DNA of 64,000 bases from contig NZ_JAGSOV010000020.1 of the NCBI RefSeq assembly GCF_023898865.1, positions 124,001 through 188,000 on the forward strand, given 5' to 3'. The notes under the pieces are model-generated. The model searched no databases. It had not been told where the DNA came from and worked only from the letters and a program-made list of their open reading frames with translations. Below, piece by piece: positions 16,659 through 25,993 of the stretch. The position numbers and the translations under genes are program-made. Every line of letters starts with the position of its first letter. Within the stretch, counting starts at the first letter, position 1. The stretch comes from Pseudonocardia humida (GTDB lineage Bacteria > Actinomycetota > Actinomycetes > Mycobacteriales > Pseudonocardiaceae).

Positions 16659-17012
16659 ATGACGAACCACGCAGTGGCCACTGAGCCGAACGACCTGGGC
16701 AGGTACTTCATCGAGCGCGCCGACGCGGGCGACGTCGACGGGCTGGTGGCGTTGTACGAGCCGGACGCCGTGCTGGCGTTCCCGCCGGGCAACCTCGCGA
16801 CCGGGCACGCCGAGATCCGCGAGGTCTACGAGCAGTTCGTCGCGGCCGCGCCCGTGCTCGCGCCGGGCAGGCAGCACCCGGCGCTGGTCAGCGGCGACCT
16901 GGCGCTCACCGCGTCCACCCTGACGACCGGCGAGCTGACCGTCGAGGTCGCCCGCCGCCAGCCCGACGGGTCGTGGCTGTGGGCCGTGGACCAGCCGGCA
17001 CTCGTGCCGTAG
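16659..17012 (+). CDS. SnoaL/DUF4440-like small protein
   Basis: A 117-residue NTF2-fold protein (FIERADAGDVDGLVALYEPDAVLAF, then GHAEIREVYEQFVAA). Family members range from polyketide cyclases to ligand-binding proteins; the actual activity is unknown. ATG 16659 follows a GGGGAGG ribosome site. The divergent WYL regulator likely controls it, as this pair is common in actinomycetes. Confidence 0.85.
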   Translation: MTNHAVATEPNDLGRYFIERADAGDVDGLVALYEPDAVLAFPPGNLATGHAEIREVYEQFVAAAPVLAPGRQHPALVSGDLALTASTLTTGELTVEVARRQPDGSWLWAVDQPALVP

Positions 17013-17029
17013 CGGGAGCGGGTGCGGCG

Positions 17030-17515
17030 ATGAGGCGCATCGCGACGATCGGCGTCTACGGCTTCACGGCCGGGACCTTCGTCGACGCGCTCACCGGCGG
17101 GGGCGTGGGGCTGCTGCTCGACCTCCGCCAGCGCCGCGGCGTCCGGGGTCCCGATTACGCCTGGGCGAACTCGGCGCGGCTCCAGCAGGCGCTCGCCGCG
17201 GCGGGCGTGGCCTACCGGCACGTGAAGGAACTGGCGCCGACGACCGAGCTGCGCAGGCTCCAGTACCGCGAGGACGACCGCCGGGGCGTGGGCAGGCGCG
17301 ACCGCGTCGCGCTGGCGCCCGAGTACGCCGAGCGCTACACCCGCGAGATCCTCGACCCGTTCGACCTGGGCGCGCTGGTGGCCGAGCTCCCCAGCCGGTC
17401 GGCGACGGCGCTCTTCTGCGTCGAGCGCGACCCGGAGGCGTGCCACCGCTCCCTCGTCGCCGCGCGCGTGCACGCCGAGTACGGCCTGCCGGTGACGGAT
17501 CTCCGCCCCGGCTGA
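17030..17515 (+). CDS. DUF488 family protein
   Basis: A 161-residue protein with the DUF488 signature: IGVYGFTAGTFVDAL at the start, LLLDLRQRR, and the C-terminal CVERDPEACHRSLVA with the conserved Cys-x-Glu and Cys-His-Arg. Its biochemical role is not established. ATG 17030 follows GGGAG and lies 17 bases after the SnoaL stop, so the two are probably cotranscribed. Confidence 0.88.
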   Translation: MRRIATIGVYGFTAGTFVDALTGGGVGLLLDLRQRRGVRGPDYAWANSARLQQALAAAGVAYRHVKELAPTTELRRLQYREDDRRGVGRRDRVALAPEYAERYTREILDPFDLGALVAELPSRSATALFCVERDPEACHRSLVAARVHAEYGLPVTDLRPG

Positions 17516-17640
17516 GCGACCCGATCGGCCTGCCGACCGGGCGGTGACGATCGGCACCCGCGGTCGGGGCATCACCGCGGTCGGCGGGCCGGTTGGGGTG
17601 AGCAACGAGCGCCGGCTCGCCGAACCGACGGAGGCACCGC

Positions 17641-18465
17641 ATGGGCACGATCACCACGACGGACGGCACGGAGATCTTCTACAAGGACTGGGGCAGCGGC
17701 CGGCCGATCGTGTTCAGCCACGGCTGGCCGCTGTCGTCGGACGACTGGGACGCCCAGCTGATGTTCTTCCTGCAGCACGGGTACCGGGTCGTCGCCCACG
17801 ACCGGCGCGGGCACGGTCGGTCCACGCAGACCGCCGATGGCCACGACATGGACCACTACGCAGACGACCTGGCCGCGCTCACCGCCCACCTCGACCTGCA
17901 CGACGCCGTCCACGTCGGGCACTCCACCGGCGGCGGCGAGGTCGTGCGCTACATCGCCCGGCACGGCGAGAGCCGGGTGGCCCGCGCGGTGCTGATCAGC
18001 GCCGTGCCGCCGCTCATGGTGCAGACCGCGGCCAACCCCGGCGGGCTGCCCAAGCAGGTGTTCGACGACATCCAGACCCAGGTGGCGACGAACCGCTCCA
18101 GCTTCTACCGGGACCTGCCCTCCACCGCGTTCTACGGCTTCAACCGGCCCGGCGTCGAACCGAACGAGGCCATCATCCAGAACTGGTGGCGCCAGGGGAT
18201 GATGGGCGGGGCGAAGGCGCACTACGACGGCGTGGTCGCGTTCTCGCAGACCGACTTCACCGGGGACCTGAAGAAGATCACGGTTCCGGTGCTGGTCATG
18301 CACGGCGACGACGACCAGGTCGTCCCGTACGCCGATTCCGCGCCGCTGTCGGCGGAGCTCGTGCAGAACGGCACGCTCAAGACCTACACCGGCTTCCCGC
18401 ACGGCATGCCGACCACCCAGGCCGAGACGATCAACTCCGACCTGCTGGCCTGGCTGCGGGCCTGA
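17641..18465 (+). CDS. Alpha/beta hydrolase, non-heme chloroperoxidase-like
   Basis: A 274-residue alpha/beta hydrolase. The nucleophile serine lies in [17 protein letters not shown], the acid in HGDDDQVVP and the histidine in GFPHGMP. The [14 protein letters not shown] oxyanion region and the [16 protein letters not shown] segment are those of bacterial cofactor-free haloperoxidases/perhydrolases. The natural role is generally esterase- or perhydrolase-like. A purine-rich GGAGGCACCGC precedes the ATG. It stands alone. Confidence 0.92.
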   Translation: MGTITTTDGTEIFYKDWGSGRPIVFSHGWPLSSDDWDAQLMFFLQHGYRVVAHDRRGHGRSTQTADGHDMDHYADDLAALTAHLDLHDAVHVGHSTGGGEVVRYIARHGESRVARAVLISAVPPLMVQTAANPGGLPKQVFDDIQTQVATNRSSFYRDLPSTAFYGFNRPGVEPNEAIIQNWWRQGMMGGAKAHYDGVVAFSQTDFTGDLKKITVPVLVMHGDDDQVVPYADSAPLSAELVQNGTLKTYTGFPHGMPTTQAETINSDLLAWLRA

Positions 18466-18608
18466 TCGCGCCGCCGGAGCGGGCCCTCGGGTGACGGCCC
18501 GCCCCGACGGGCGCGGCGGGGTGGCTCGGCCGGTCCTCAGGTCAGCGCGACGCCACGTCGTCCCCGCGCGATCGTCGTTCCCTCACCTCGTGACCGCCAC
18601 ACCGGCGG

Positions 18609-19643
18609 TCATGCCGGCAGGCGGAGCCGGGCGATCACCGCCCGGTGGTCGCTGCCGGTGATCTCCCGCATCGCGAAGTGCTCGGCGACGATCGGATCCG
18701 TGGCGAACACGTGGTCGATCTGCGGACCCACCCAGTCGGGCAGCCAGGACGGCCACGACGGGACGAGCCCCTGGCCGCGCTGGTCGGCCGCGTTCGAGCA
18801 GCCCCGCGTCGCCGATCGCAGCAACGAGTAGTCGAGCGTCGCGTTGAAGTCGCCCGCGACGACGGCCGGGCCGCCCCCTCCGCACCACCGGGGCACCTGC
18901 TGCAGGTCCGCCCGCCACTGCCACACATCGCCGTACCGCGGCGCGACGGAGTGGTAGGCCACGAACCGCAACGGCCCCAACCCGCCGCCCTCGACCTGCA
19001 CCGCGGGGAACGGCATCCCCCTGATCCTCGTGCTGCGGACCTCACCGAGGTGCGCCGCCACCGCGACCGTGACCCCGTTGACGTCGTCGTCCCCGGCCGG
19101 ACCCACCTCAGTGATCAACCGGTACCCGGCCGGCTCGACCAGCGGCGCCAGCCGCGACCGGAACGACTCCCCCGCCTCGACCAGCGCGACGACGTCCGGC
19201 CGCTCCTCCCGCAGCAGCGCGGCGACCTCGTCCACGGCTGCCGCGCCGTTGAACGTGTTGAACGCGACGACCGTGATCGAGCGCCCGCCGTCGGGCACCG
19301 CCGTCGGCACGAACCGCGGAACCACCAGCACCGCGCCGACGACGACCACCACCGCCAGGACGACCACCGTCGGCCACAGGACCCGTGGGCGCCGGGCGGC
19401 GAGGACCCCGAGGACCAGCAGGACCACCGACAACGGCAGCAGGAGGTAGGGACGCAGCCACACCAGCTGGGCGAACGGCGTCCGGTGATCCAACCCGAAC
19501 AGGTCGGGCAGCACCAGCACCACCGCCGCGACTCCCACGACCACCGCAACAGCGAATCGGGCCACGCCACGTCGACGAGTCGACCGGCCGGGCCGATCGC
19601 CCTCCGCCGGCCCGCCGACGGTCCCCCCGGGCAGAACGTTCAC
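18609..19643 (-). CDS. Membrane-anchored endonuclease/exonuclease/phosphatase family protein
   Basis: A 344-residue protein. Three hydrophobic helices occupy about 30-110; the rest is an EEP (DNase I-like) domain. Visible blocks are VVAFNTFNGAAA, VALVEAGES (metal-binding Glu), AGDFNATLD and ITGSDHRAVIARL (Ser-Asp-His at the end). The domain should lie outside the membrane. Members cleave phosphodiesters or phosphomonoesters; the substrate is unknown. No partner genes are adjacent. Confidence 0.88.
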   Translation of the reverse strand: MNVLPGGTVGGPAEGDRPGRSTRRRGVARFAVAVVVGVAAVVLVLPDLFGLDHRTPFAQLVWLRPYLLLPLSVVLLVLGVLAARRPRVLWPTVVVLAVVVVVGAVLVVPRFVPTAVPDGGRSITVVAFNTFNGAAAVDEVAALLREERPDVVALVEAGESFRSRLAPLVEPAGYRLITEVGPAGDDDVNGVTVAVAAHLGEVRSTRIRGMPFPAVQVEGGGLGPLRFVAYHSVAPRYGDVWQWRADLQQVPRWCGGGGPAVVAGDFNATLDYSLLRSATRGCSNAADQRGQGLVPSWPSWLPDWVGPQIDHVFATDPIVAEHFAMREITGSDHRAVIARLRLPA

Positions 19644-19954
19644 CGGCAGGAGTCTGCCGACATCGATGTGCCGACCCGGTCAACAAACACCGTCCCCACC
19701 TGGCGCATCGCCGGCTCGGCACCGCGACGGGGCGACCGGCAGGCGTCGTTGCGCCACGTCGGGCGGTCCCGCCGTCGTCCTGACCCGCGAATGGATCTTC
19801 TGGAGCCCCGGCTACTTCCGCGCACCAGTGCGAACCCACGATGACGACCACCGTCGATCCGCGCGGCCCCACCCTGGGACCGCGCCGCCGCCGAGCAACT
19901 GGCCGAGCTCGCAGCACCACCGGAAGCCCGGTCGACCACGGCGGTGGATCCGGG
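19644..19954. other. 311-base gap with no supported gene
   Basis: The space between the EEP gene start and the 3' end of the MFS gene has open frames on both strands but none with a ribosome site or recognisable protein. It should contain the EEP promoter. I see no repeat or clear hairpin. Confidence 0.5.
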
Positions 19955-21580
19955 TCAGCGACCGGGGTTCGTGTCGACCGCGCTGAGGCGGTCGGTCTCC
20001 TCCAGGGCGAGTCGGGCCCGGCGGGCGCGCTCGGCGATCCACAGCCATCGCTGCTCCACGTCGAGGTCGGGCTCCGACGAAGGGGCGTTCGTCGGTGGCC
20101 GGCCGAGGCGGGCCTCCACCCTCCGGGGGTCGAGGGGATGGCGCCACTGCGTCGGTCTCGCGGGGGGATCGGCGTCCTCCTCCCACGGGGAAGCCGCGAC
20201 GGGAGGTCGGCTCGCAGCGGCCGGCCCGGTCTCGGTGACCGGTGGATGGGAGGGGAGCCGCGTGTCCCAGGGGCCCACCGCTGGTCGGTCGGCCGGTGAG
20301 CCGCCGGTCCGATGGGCCGGAGCGGAGTCCGGTTCCCGGGGCGCGACCAGCGTGTCCGGTTCGGACGGGACGGGCTCGTCCGCCCGCCTCCTGCGTGCGT
20401 CCGACCTGGCGACGACGCAGATCAGGACGGTGACGGTGGTGGTGGCGAGCGTCGTCATCCCCAGTACCTGCGGCGAGACGCCGGCCAGCGCGGACGCCAC
20501 CGGGGGGATGAGGGCGGCGAACCCGTAGTACGACAGCCCGACCAGGGCCGAAGCGCTGCCGGCCCGATGTCCCTGGTGTTGCAGGGCCAACGCCGTGGCG
20601 TTCGGCGCGATCAGGCCGGTGCAGCTGACCAGGATGAACAGCGGTCCGAGCACGATGACCACCGAGTCCGACAGCATAACTCCCGCGACCAGCAGCCCGG
20701 CCGCGACGCAGGCGAGCCCGGCACCGGTGGCCAGCAGCCTCAGCGGTCCGACGCGCGGAGCGAGGGCCGCGCTGAGCAGTGACAGCACGACGACGCCGGT
20801 GGCGTTGCCCGCCGACAGGACGGAGAAGGCCTGCGGGCTCAGTCCGTAGGACTGCTGGAAGACGAAGCTGGCCATCGCCATGTAGGTGAACATCGCGCTG
20901 ATCCCGAACCCCAGCGCCGAGGTCGGTACCAGGAACGAGCGATCCCGGAGCAGGCCGCCGAGGGTCCGCAGGACCTCCCCGCCCGTGACCGCCGACCTCC
21001 GGTGCGGGGGCAGCGTCTCGCCCTGCGCGAGGGCGATCACCAGGAGCACGAAGCCGATCACGGCGAGCAGCACGAAGACCCCGCGCCACGTGGTGAACCG
21101 CAGCGCCTGTCCGGCCAGCACCGGGCCGGCCACGGCCGCGGATGCGGTGACGAGCATGAGCTGCGAGTAGACGCCGGCGAGGGCGGGTCCGCTGTAGAGG
21201 TCACGGGCCATCGACCGGGCGATCACGACACCGGCGCCGCCACCGAGGCCCCCCAGCAGGCGCAGCACGAGCAGCACCTCGATGGTCGGTGCCACCGCGG
21301 ACAGCCCGGACGTCAGCATGAACATCGCCACGCCCGCGATGAGCAGCCTCCGCCTGCCGTACCGGTCGGTGAGCGGGCCCGTCACCAGCTGGCCCACCCC
21401 CAGACCGATCATGCAGGCGGACAGGGAGAGCTGGGCGACGGGCAGCGGCGTCTGGAGGCCCGCCGCGACGGCGGGCAAGCCCGGGAGGTAGAAGTCCAAC
21501 GACAACGGCCCGAAGGTCGATAGACCTCCCAGAGCGAGTATCCGGCCCCGGCCGGCCCTGCTCGAGATCGTTGCGTGCAC
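19955..21580 (-). CDS. Bcr/CflA-type MFS exporter with long C-terminal tail
   Basis: A 541-residue protein. Residues about 15-395 form a 12-helix MFS pump of the Bcr/CflA group (FGPLSLDFYLPGLPAVAAGL; TGPLTDRYGRRRLL; RSMARDLYSG). These pumps export drugs, sulfonamides or amino acids such as cysteine. The last 140 residues are a hydrophilic, proline/acidic-rich tail ending in a helical WLWIAERARRARLALEETD segment; standard members stop near residue 400, so the tail is unusual. It follows trpB on the same strand across 272 bases, so it may export a product made by that TrpB-like enzyme. Confidence 0.9.
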   Translation of the reverse strand: MHATISSRAGRGRILALGGLSTFGPLSLDFYLPGLPAVAAGLQTPLPVAQLSLSACMIGLGVGQLVTGPLTDRYGRRRLLIAGVAMFMLTSGLSAVAPTIEVLLVLRLLGGLGGGAGVVIARSMARDLYSGPALAGVYSQLMLVTASAAVAGPVLAGQALRFTTWRGVFVLLAVIGFVLLVIALAQGETLPPHRRSAVTGGEVLRTLGGLLRDRSFLVPTSALGFGISAMFTYMAMASFVFQQSYGLSPQAFSVLSAGNATGVVVLSLLSAALAPRVGPLRLLATGAGLACVAAGLLVAGVMLSDSVVIVLGPLFILVSCTGLIAPNATALALQHQGHRAGSASALVGLSYYGFAALIPPVASALAGVSPQVLGMTTLATTTVTVLICVVARSDARRRRADEPVPSEPDTLVAPREPDSAPAHRTGGSPADRPAVGPWDTRLPSHPPVTETGPAAASRPPVAASPWEEDADPPARPTQWRHPLDPRRVEARLGRPPTNAPSSEPDLDVEQRWLWIAERARRARLALEETDRLSAVDTNPGR

Positions 21581-21852
21581 CGCTACTTCTTAGGGGTTAG
21601 CGTTCGCAACTGTCGTCGACCGTACGGACGATCTTCGGCTTGCTCGCGTCGGCCAACGGTCGACGACTGCGGCGACCGGTGCCCGCGCCGCTCGCGGACC
21701 TGCCGCACCCCGCGAGCTGCTCGGCGACTCCTCGGGGGCCTCCGGGTAGGCCGCGCCCTACGTCCTCGTGGACTGCTGAAGCCGCACACGACCCTGCCCA
21801 CGGGGTCCTACCACTGGCGAGGACCAGGTGCCGGCTTCGCGTACGGGACGCT

Positions 21853-23082
21853 TCAGGAGGCAGCCGGGTCAGCGCCGTACTTCGCGAGGACGAAGTCGAC
21901 GTCCTTGTCGCCTCGTCCCGAGAGGTTCACCAGTATTCGCTCCGACGACGGCCGGTGGGCGGCCAGGCGGATGGCGAACGCGAGAGCGTGCGAACTCTCG
22001 AGTGCCGGGATGATGCCCTCCGACCGCGAGGTGCGGAAGAAGGCGCCGACGGCCTCGTCGTCGGAGACCGTGTCGACGTGGATCCGGCCCGATTCCTGCA
22101 ACATCGCGATCTCCGGACCGATGCCGGGGTAGACCAGCCCCGAAGCCACCGAGGAGACCGGGGCGGTCGCACCGTCGTCCTCCTGCAGAACGACGGTCCG
22201 GGCACCGTGCAGCGTTCCGGAGCGCCCGAACGTCAGCGTGGCCGCGTGCTGCCCGCTGGCCCCGAGGGGTTCGACCGCGTACAGGGCCACATCGGTGTCG
22301 TCCACGAAGCCGGAGTACAGACCCATGGCGTTCGAGCCGCCGGCGACGCACGCGACGACATGATCGGGCAGGGCGCCGTCCGTGATCGAGAGGAACTGCT
22401 CGCGGGCTTCCCGTCCGACGACCGACTGGAAGTCCCGCACGATCTGCGGGAAGGGATGTGGCCCGATCGCCGATCCGATCGCGTAAAGCGCGTGCGCATG
22501 CTGCTCGACATACGCGTGGAACGCCGATTCGCTGGCCTCCGTGAGTGCAGACTGCCCAGCCACCACCGGCACGACCTGCGCGCCGAGGAGTCGCATGCGC
22601 CCGACGTTCGAACTCATCTTGTCGGCGTCGGTCGCACCGATGTGGACTTCGCATTCGAGGCCGAAGTACGCCGCAGCGCTGGCCAGCGCGACCCCGTGTT
22701 GCCCGGCCCCGGTTTCGGCGATCAGCTTCCGCTTCCCCATCGCCCTGGCCAGCAGCGCGAAACCGACACAGTGGTTGATCTTGTGCGCGCCCGTGTGGTT
22801 GAGATCCTCGCGTTTGACGTAGATGTGTGCGCCGCCGACCCGCTTCGAGATGTTGGCCAGGTGGTGCACGGGGGTGGGCCGGCCCTGCAGTCCGATGCGG
22901 ACGGCGGCGAGCTCGCGCTGCAGCTCCGGTGACGCCCGCAGGTCCCGGTAACCGGCGGCCAGCTCGTCGAGCGCCGCCCGCATCTCCGGCGGGTAGTGGT
23001 TGCCACCGAACTCGCCGAAGTACCCGTCGGCGTCCGGGTACCGCTGGTCATGACTGGGCCCCAGGTGCGGCATCGCGATCAA
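21853..23082 (-). CDS. Tryptophan synthase beta-like protein, orphan
   Basis: A 409-residue PLP enzyme that should join serine with indole or a similar nucleophile. The PLP lysine is Lys101 in LNHTGAHKINH, the catalytic glutamate is Glu123 in AETGAGQHG, and the phosphate loop GGSNAMGLYS is present, with VRDFQSVVGREAREQ and the late HALAFAI. Canonical TrpB has EYMGEID and a DWV segment in the COMM region; here the same positions read VHIGATDADKMSSNVGRMRL and HAYVEQ, so the TrpA-contact surface is altered. No trpA, trpC or trpD is near. An AraC regulator lies 98 bases upstream and an exporter downstream on the same strand. It is more likely specialised than housekeeping. Confidence 0.9.
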   Translation of the reverse strand: MIAMPHLGPSHDQRYPDADGYFGEFGGNHYPPEMRAALDELAAGYRDLRASPELQRELAAVRIGLQGRPTPVHHLANISKRVGGAHIYVKREDLNHTGAHKINHCVGFALLARAMGKRKLIAETGAGQHGVALASAAAYFGLECEVHIGATDADKMSSNVGRMRLLGAQVVPVVAGQSALTEASESAFHAYVEQHAHALYAIGSAIGPHPFPQIVRDFQSVVGREAREQFLSITDGALPDHVVACVAGGSNAMGLYSGFVDDTDVALYAVEPLGASGQHAATLTFGRSGTLHGARTVVLQEDDGATAPVSSVASGLVYPGIGPEIAMLQESGRIHVDTVSDDEAVGAFFRTSRSEGIIPALESSHALAFAIRLAAHRPSSERILVNLSGRGDKDVDFVLAKYGADPAAS

Positions 23083-23180
23083 CCCCTTTCAGTCGGATGC
23101 CGACCGTAGGCACAGGTACCGGGCAGGGTCTTGAACAGGATTTGCGTCGAGCACGCCTCCCCGGACCGGGCGGAGTCACG

Positions 23181-23990
23181 TCACGCAGAGCCTCGTTCCC
23201 CGTCCGGCCCGGGACCGACGCTGCGGGCCAACGCTCCTGGCGGCACGCCGTAGACCTTCTTGAACTCGCGGGTGAGGTGCGGCTGATCGCAGAACTCGAG
23301 CATCTGCGCCACCTCGCTCAGTTCGAGGCCGGCGCAGATGAGGTCCCGGGCCTTCGCAACCCGAACCTGTCGAGCATACGTTTGCGGAGCGACGCCGGTT
23401 GCGCTCGTGAAGGCCCTGACGAGATGGCTCGCGTGGACCCCGATCTCGCGCGCGAGATCCTCCGTGCGGATGGCGCGCATGCAGTTCTCCTCTATGAGCA
23501 AGCGGGCCGCGCGAGCCACCGACCCGTCCGCCGGTGGCGCCGGTTCGACCGAGGACACGCACGTCCGCAGGAGCGTCTGGAGGCACGCCTCGATCGAGGC
23601 ATCGTCCGCACCGGGTGTGGACAACACCTCGATCAGGTCTCGTGACTCGACCCTCTGCGACACCACGTGCGTCCGGATCGTGGGGACGCCGCCACGATGC
23701 TCCGCGGAGATGCAGTCGCGGATGAACTCCCTGGACGGATAGAGGATCTCGTACTCCGTCGCCTCGTGGGTGCTCCGGCCCGAGTGCACTTCGAAGGGGT
23801 TGAAGATGAACACGTCACCGGCATGAACGGTCCCGCTCCACCGCCGCGATCGTATCTCTGCTGCCCCGCTCCTGAGCGCGACCACCGAGTAGGTGCCATG
23901 CAGATGCAGATCGAAGCTGGAAGCCGCGGCTCGCGCTCGCAGGAGGTCCGAACGCGCCAGGGCGAACGTCATCGAATCGACCCGGGTCAC
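23181..23990 (-). CDS. AraC family regulator
   Basis: A 269-residue regulator with an N-terminal cupin-like sensor (HLHGTYSVVALRSGAAEIR; GDVFIFNPFEVHSG) and a C-terminal AraC DNA-binding domain with two helix-turn-helices (RTEDLAREIGVHASHLVRAF; LSEVAQMLEFCDQPHLTREF). The sensor type commonly binds small aromatic or amino acid ligands. It is followed by the TrpB-like and exporter genes on the same strand, so it is the likely activator of the set. Confidence 0.92.
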   Translation of the reverse strand: MTRVDSMTFALARSDLLRARAAASSFDLHLHGTYSVVALRSGAAEIRSRRWSGTVHAGDVFIFNPFEVHSGRSTHEATEYEILYPSREFIRDCISAEHRGGVPTIRTHVVSQRVESRDLIEVLSTPGADDASIEACLQTLLRTCVSSVEPAPPADGSVARAARLLIEENCMRAIRTEDLAREIGVHASHLVRAFTSATGVAPQTYARQVRVAKARDLICAGLELSEVAQMLEFCDQPHLTREFKKVYGVPPGALARSVGPGPDGERGSA

Positions 23991-24311
23991 GGCAGCGCGA
24001 CCTCCGCTCGTGGGCGAGGGACCGACGACGTGCGGGTGCGCGGTGACCCGTGCACCGCGGGTACGGGCGGACCAGCACCGGTCATCGCCTCACCGCCGGG
24101 CAGTCGGGATGCTCGGGCAGCGGGCACCGGGGCCGGAAGCCGACTCAGCGGTGGCAGCCGTGGTCGACAGCACGAGGACGAGTGTGCCGCACGCCAGTCG
24201 TGCGGCGCCCGGTCTGCCACCTCGCCGTCACGCTCGTCCTGACCTCCGGAGGGGTCGAGTCGGCTCAGCGGGTCTCGCCGCGGAGGTAGGTCCGCTGGCC
24301 AGGTGGAACAG
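23991..24311. other. 321-base non-coding gap upstream of araC
   Basis: No frame here has a ribosome site or a recognisable protein. It must hold the araC promoter and lies next to the tRNA-Thr 3' end. I looked for a repeat of the tRNA end that could mark an integration and did not find one inside the window. Confidence 0.5.
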
Positions 24312-24388
24312 TGGAGCCGCCTTGGGGAGTCGAACCCCAGACCTACGCATTACGAGTGCGTCGCTCTAACCGACTGAGCTAAGGCGGC
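24312..24388 (-). tRNA. tRNA-Thr (anticodon CGT)
   Basis: On the minus strand the sequence folds as a full cloverleaf: acceptor GCCGCCT/AGGCGGC, D arm TAGCTCAGTCGGTTAGAGC, anticodon arm with loop CTCGTAA (anticodon CGT, reading ACG), and T arm CTGGGGTTCGACTCCCCA. The discriminator is T and CCA is encoded. Such tRNA ends are common integration sites; the araC-trpB-exporter set lies just beyond its 3' end. Confidence 0.95.
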
Positions 24389-24509
24389 AGTTGCAGGCGC
24401 CAGTGTAGCGACCCGCCTCGGGCCCGCTCCGCACCCCGTCCCGGCACCCGCTAGTGGGGACTCGTCCGGCTCACCGCGACACCCGGGCACCGCGGAGCGA
24501 GGGTCCAGC

Positions 24510-24851
24510 ATGCGGGTCAGGGACGAGCACGGGCTCGGTGCCGCCCTGCTGCACGTCCCGCTGTTCGTCGCCGTAGGCATCCTGTACGCCGTGCGCGCGC
24601 CGCTCGCCCTGGTCGGCTACCTGGTGTCGGTGCTGGCCTCGGTGGTCGCGGTGTGGATCGGGCTGCGGTCCACCCCGGTGACCGGCTACCTGCTGTTCAC
24701 CCTGGTCGCGCTGACGTCGATCCCGCGCGGCACCGGCCGGCGCGTGCTGGGCGCGCTCGCCGCGGTCGCCGCCGTGCAGCTGGTGATGGCGTGGGCGTGG
24801 CCCCCGATCAGCCCCCAGTTCGCGAGCCGGCTCGCCGCGATCCTGCCGTGA
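24510..24851 (+). CDS. Small hydrophobic membrane protein, unknown
   Basis: A 113-residue protein with about four hydrophobic helices (ALLHVPLFVAVGILYAV; LALVGYLVSVLASVVAVWIG; VTGYLLFTLVALTS; LGALAAVAAVQLVMAWAW). I do not recognise a family. It precedes a methyltransferase gene by 55 bases on the same strand. The start ATG is moderately supported by GCGAGGG upstream. Confidence 0.6.
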   Translation: MRVRDEHGLGAALLHVPLFVAVGILYAVRAPLALVGYLVSVLASVVAVWIGLRSTPVTGYLLFTLVALTSIPRGTGRRVLGALAAVAAVQLVMAWAWPPISPQFASRLAAILP

Positions 24852-24906
24852 GCGGCATCGCGAGCCGGGGCGTCGTCGTCGCCGGTAGCGGCTACAGTCG
24901 GCCCGC

Positions 24907-25620
24907 ATGGACGCCCCCGCCCCGGCCCGGCCCATCGACCTGGCGTACGTCCGCGACCTCTACCGCGAGCACGCCGACGACCTGGCCGCCGTGGGCAAGG
25001 CGCAACGCGAGTTCGCCGAGTCCGGCCGCGGGGCGATGACCCCGCAGCTCGACGACCTCGAAGCGGAGATCACCTACCTGCTGCTGCGGGCCACCCGGCC
25101 GGCGGCGGTCGTCGAGATCGGCACGTTCCACGGCTGGTCGACGTCGTGGATCCTCAGCGCGCTGCGCGACACCGGCTCCGGGCACCTGTTCAGCTTCGAC
25201 ATCGTCGACAACGCGCTGCGCAACGTGCCGCGCGACCTGGCCGAGGGCCGCTGGACGTTCGTCCGCGGCGACGTCCGGCAGAACCTGGACCAGGTCCCGG
25301 CCGACACGGGCTACCTGTTCGTCGACGCCGCGCACAGCGCCCGGTTCGCCCGCTGGTACCTCGCCGAGCTGTTCCCGCGCGTGCCGGAGGGCGTCCCGAC
25401 GAGCGTGCACGACGTCTTCCACTACCGGTTCCCGCTGCCCTTCCACGAGGGCAAGGTGGTGCTGGGCTGGCTGGCCGAGCGGGGCACCCCGTACTTCACG
25501 CCGGCCAGGGCCCGGGCGCGGGCCGTCTACGACGAGCTCACCGCGCTGCGCGAGGAGCTGGGGCTGGCCCCGGTGCGCGGGCCGGGCGACAACCCGATGA
25601 TCTTCTTCCGGAAGCCGTGA
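24907..25620 (+). CDS. Class I SAM-dependent methyltransferase (Methyltransf_24 type)
   Basis: A 237-residue protein with the motif-I region VVEIGTFHGWSTSWILSAL, followed by SFDIVDN (motif II) and TGYLFVDAAHSARFARWYL, which resembles cephalosporin hydroxylase/O-methyltransferase-type Methyltransf_24 proteins. The C-terminal half includes SVHDVFHYRFPLPFHEG, with conserved His-Asp. Substrate is unknown. It ends 10 bases before the 3' end of the tetR remnant on the other strand. Confidence 0.85.
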   Translation: MDAPAPARPIDLAYVRDLYREHADDLAAVGKAQREFAESGRGAMTPQLDDLEAEITYLLLRATRPAAVVEIGTFHGWSTSWILSALRDTGSGHLFSFDIVDNALRNVPRDLAEGRWTFVRGDVRQNLDQVPADTGYLFVDAAHSARFARWYLAELFPRVPEGVPTSVHDVFHYRFPLPFHEGKVVLGWLAERGTPYFTPARARARAVYDELTALREELGLAPVRGPGDNPMIFFRKP

Positions 25621-25630
25621 GCCGGGGCGG

Positions 25631-25993
25631 TCAGGCCGGGCGCGGTCCCCGGGCGAACTGCGCGACCGCGGTCTCCACGAGATCGTCGAGCAGGTCCGGG
25701 GCGACCATGTCGCTGTTGATGAACGTGGCGATGCCCTGCATCGTCGCGAACAGGACGGTGCCCACCCGCTCCGGGTCGCCCGCGACGAGCTCCCCCGCCG
25801 CCTGCCCCTCGGCGACCAGGTCCTGCATCAGCGTGAACGCGGGGACCGCCGCGGCCACCAGCCGCTCGGCGCCCGGGCGGTGCTTGCCGGTGAACATCAC
25901 CTCCAGCAGCGCCGCGTCCTCGGTGGCGAAGCGGATGTAGGCCGCCACGGTGGCCCGCAGGCGCGGCGCGAAGTCGTCCCCCGCTCCGGCCAC
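25631..25993 (-). pseudogene. TetR regulator remnant lacking its DNA-binding domain
   Basis: The 120 visible residues match the C-terminal (WHG-type) ligand domain of TetR regulators: RLRATVAAYIRFATEDAALLEVMF, then VGTVLFATMQGIATFINSDM and DLLDDLVETAVAQF. The frame is closed by a stop about 20 codons upstream, and no helix-turn-helix is found in any frame over the next 100 bases. The DNA-binding half has therefore been lost. On the plus strand the bases just beyond the break read ELTGVTFPLVDAVG and stop, which could be the tail of another deleted gene. Confidence 0.65.

Noticed and set aside
18466..18608. GGGCC/GGCCC hairpin after the hydrolase gene
   Set aside because: The stem is only five bases with a ten-base loop and is expected by chance at this GC content.
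19644..24311. Integrated element with tRNA-end direct repeats
   Set aside because: No copy of the tRNA-Thr 3' end and no integrase were found in the window; acquisition remains only a suggestion.
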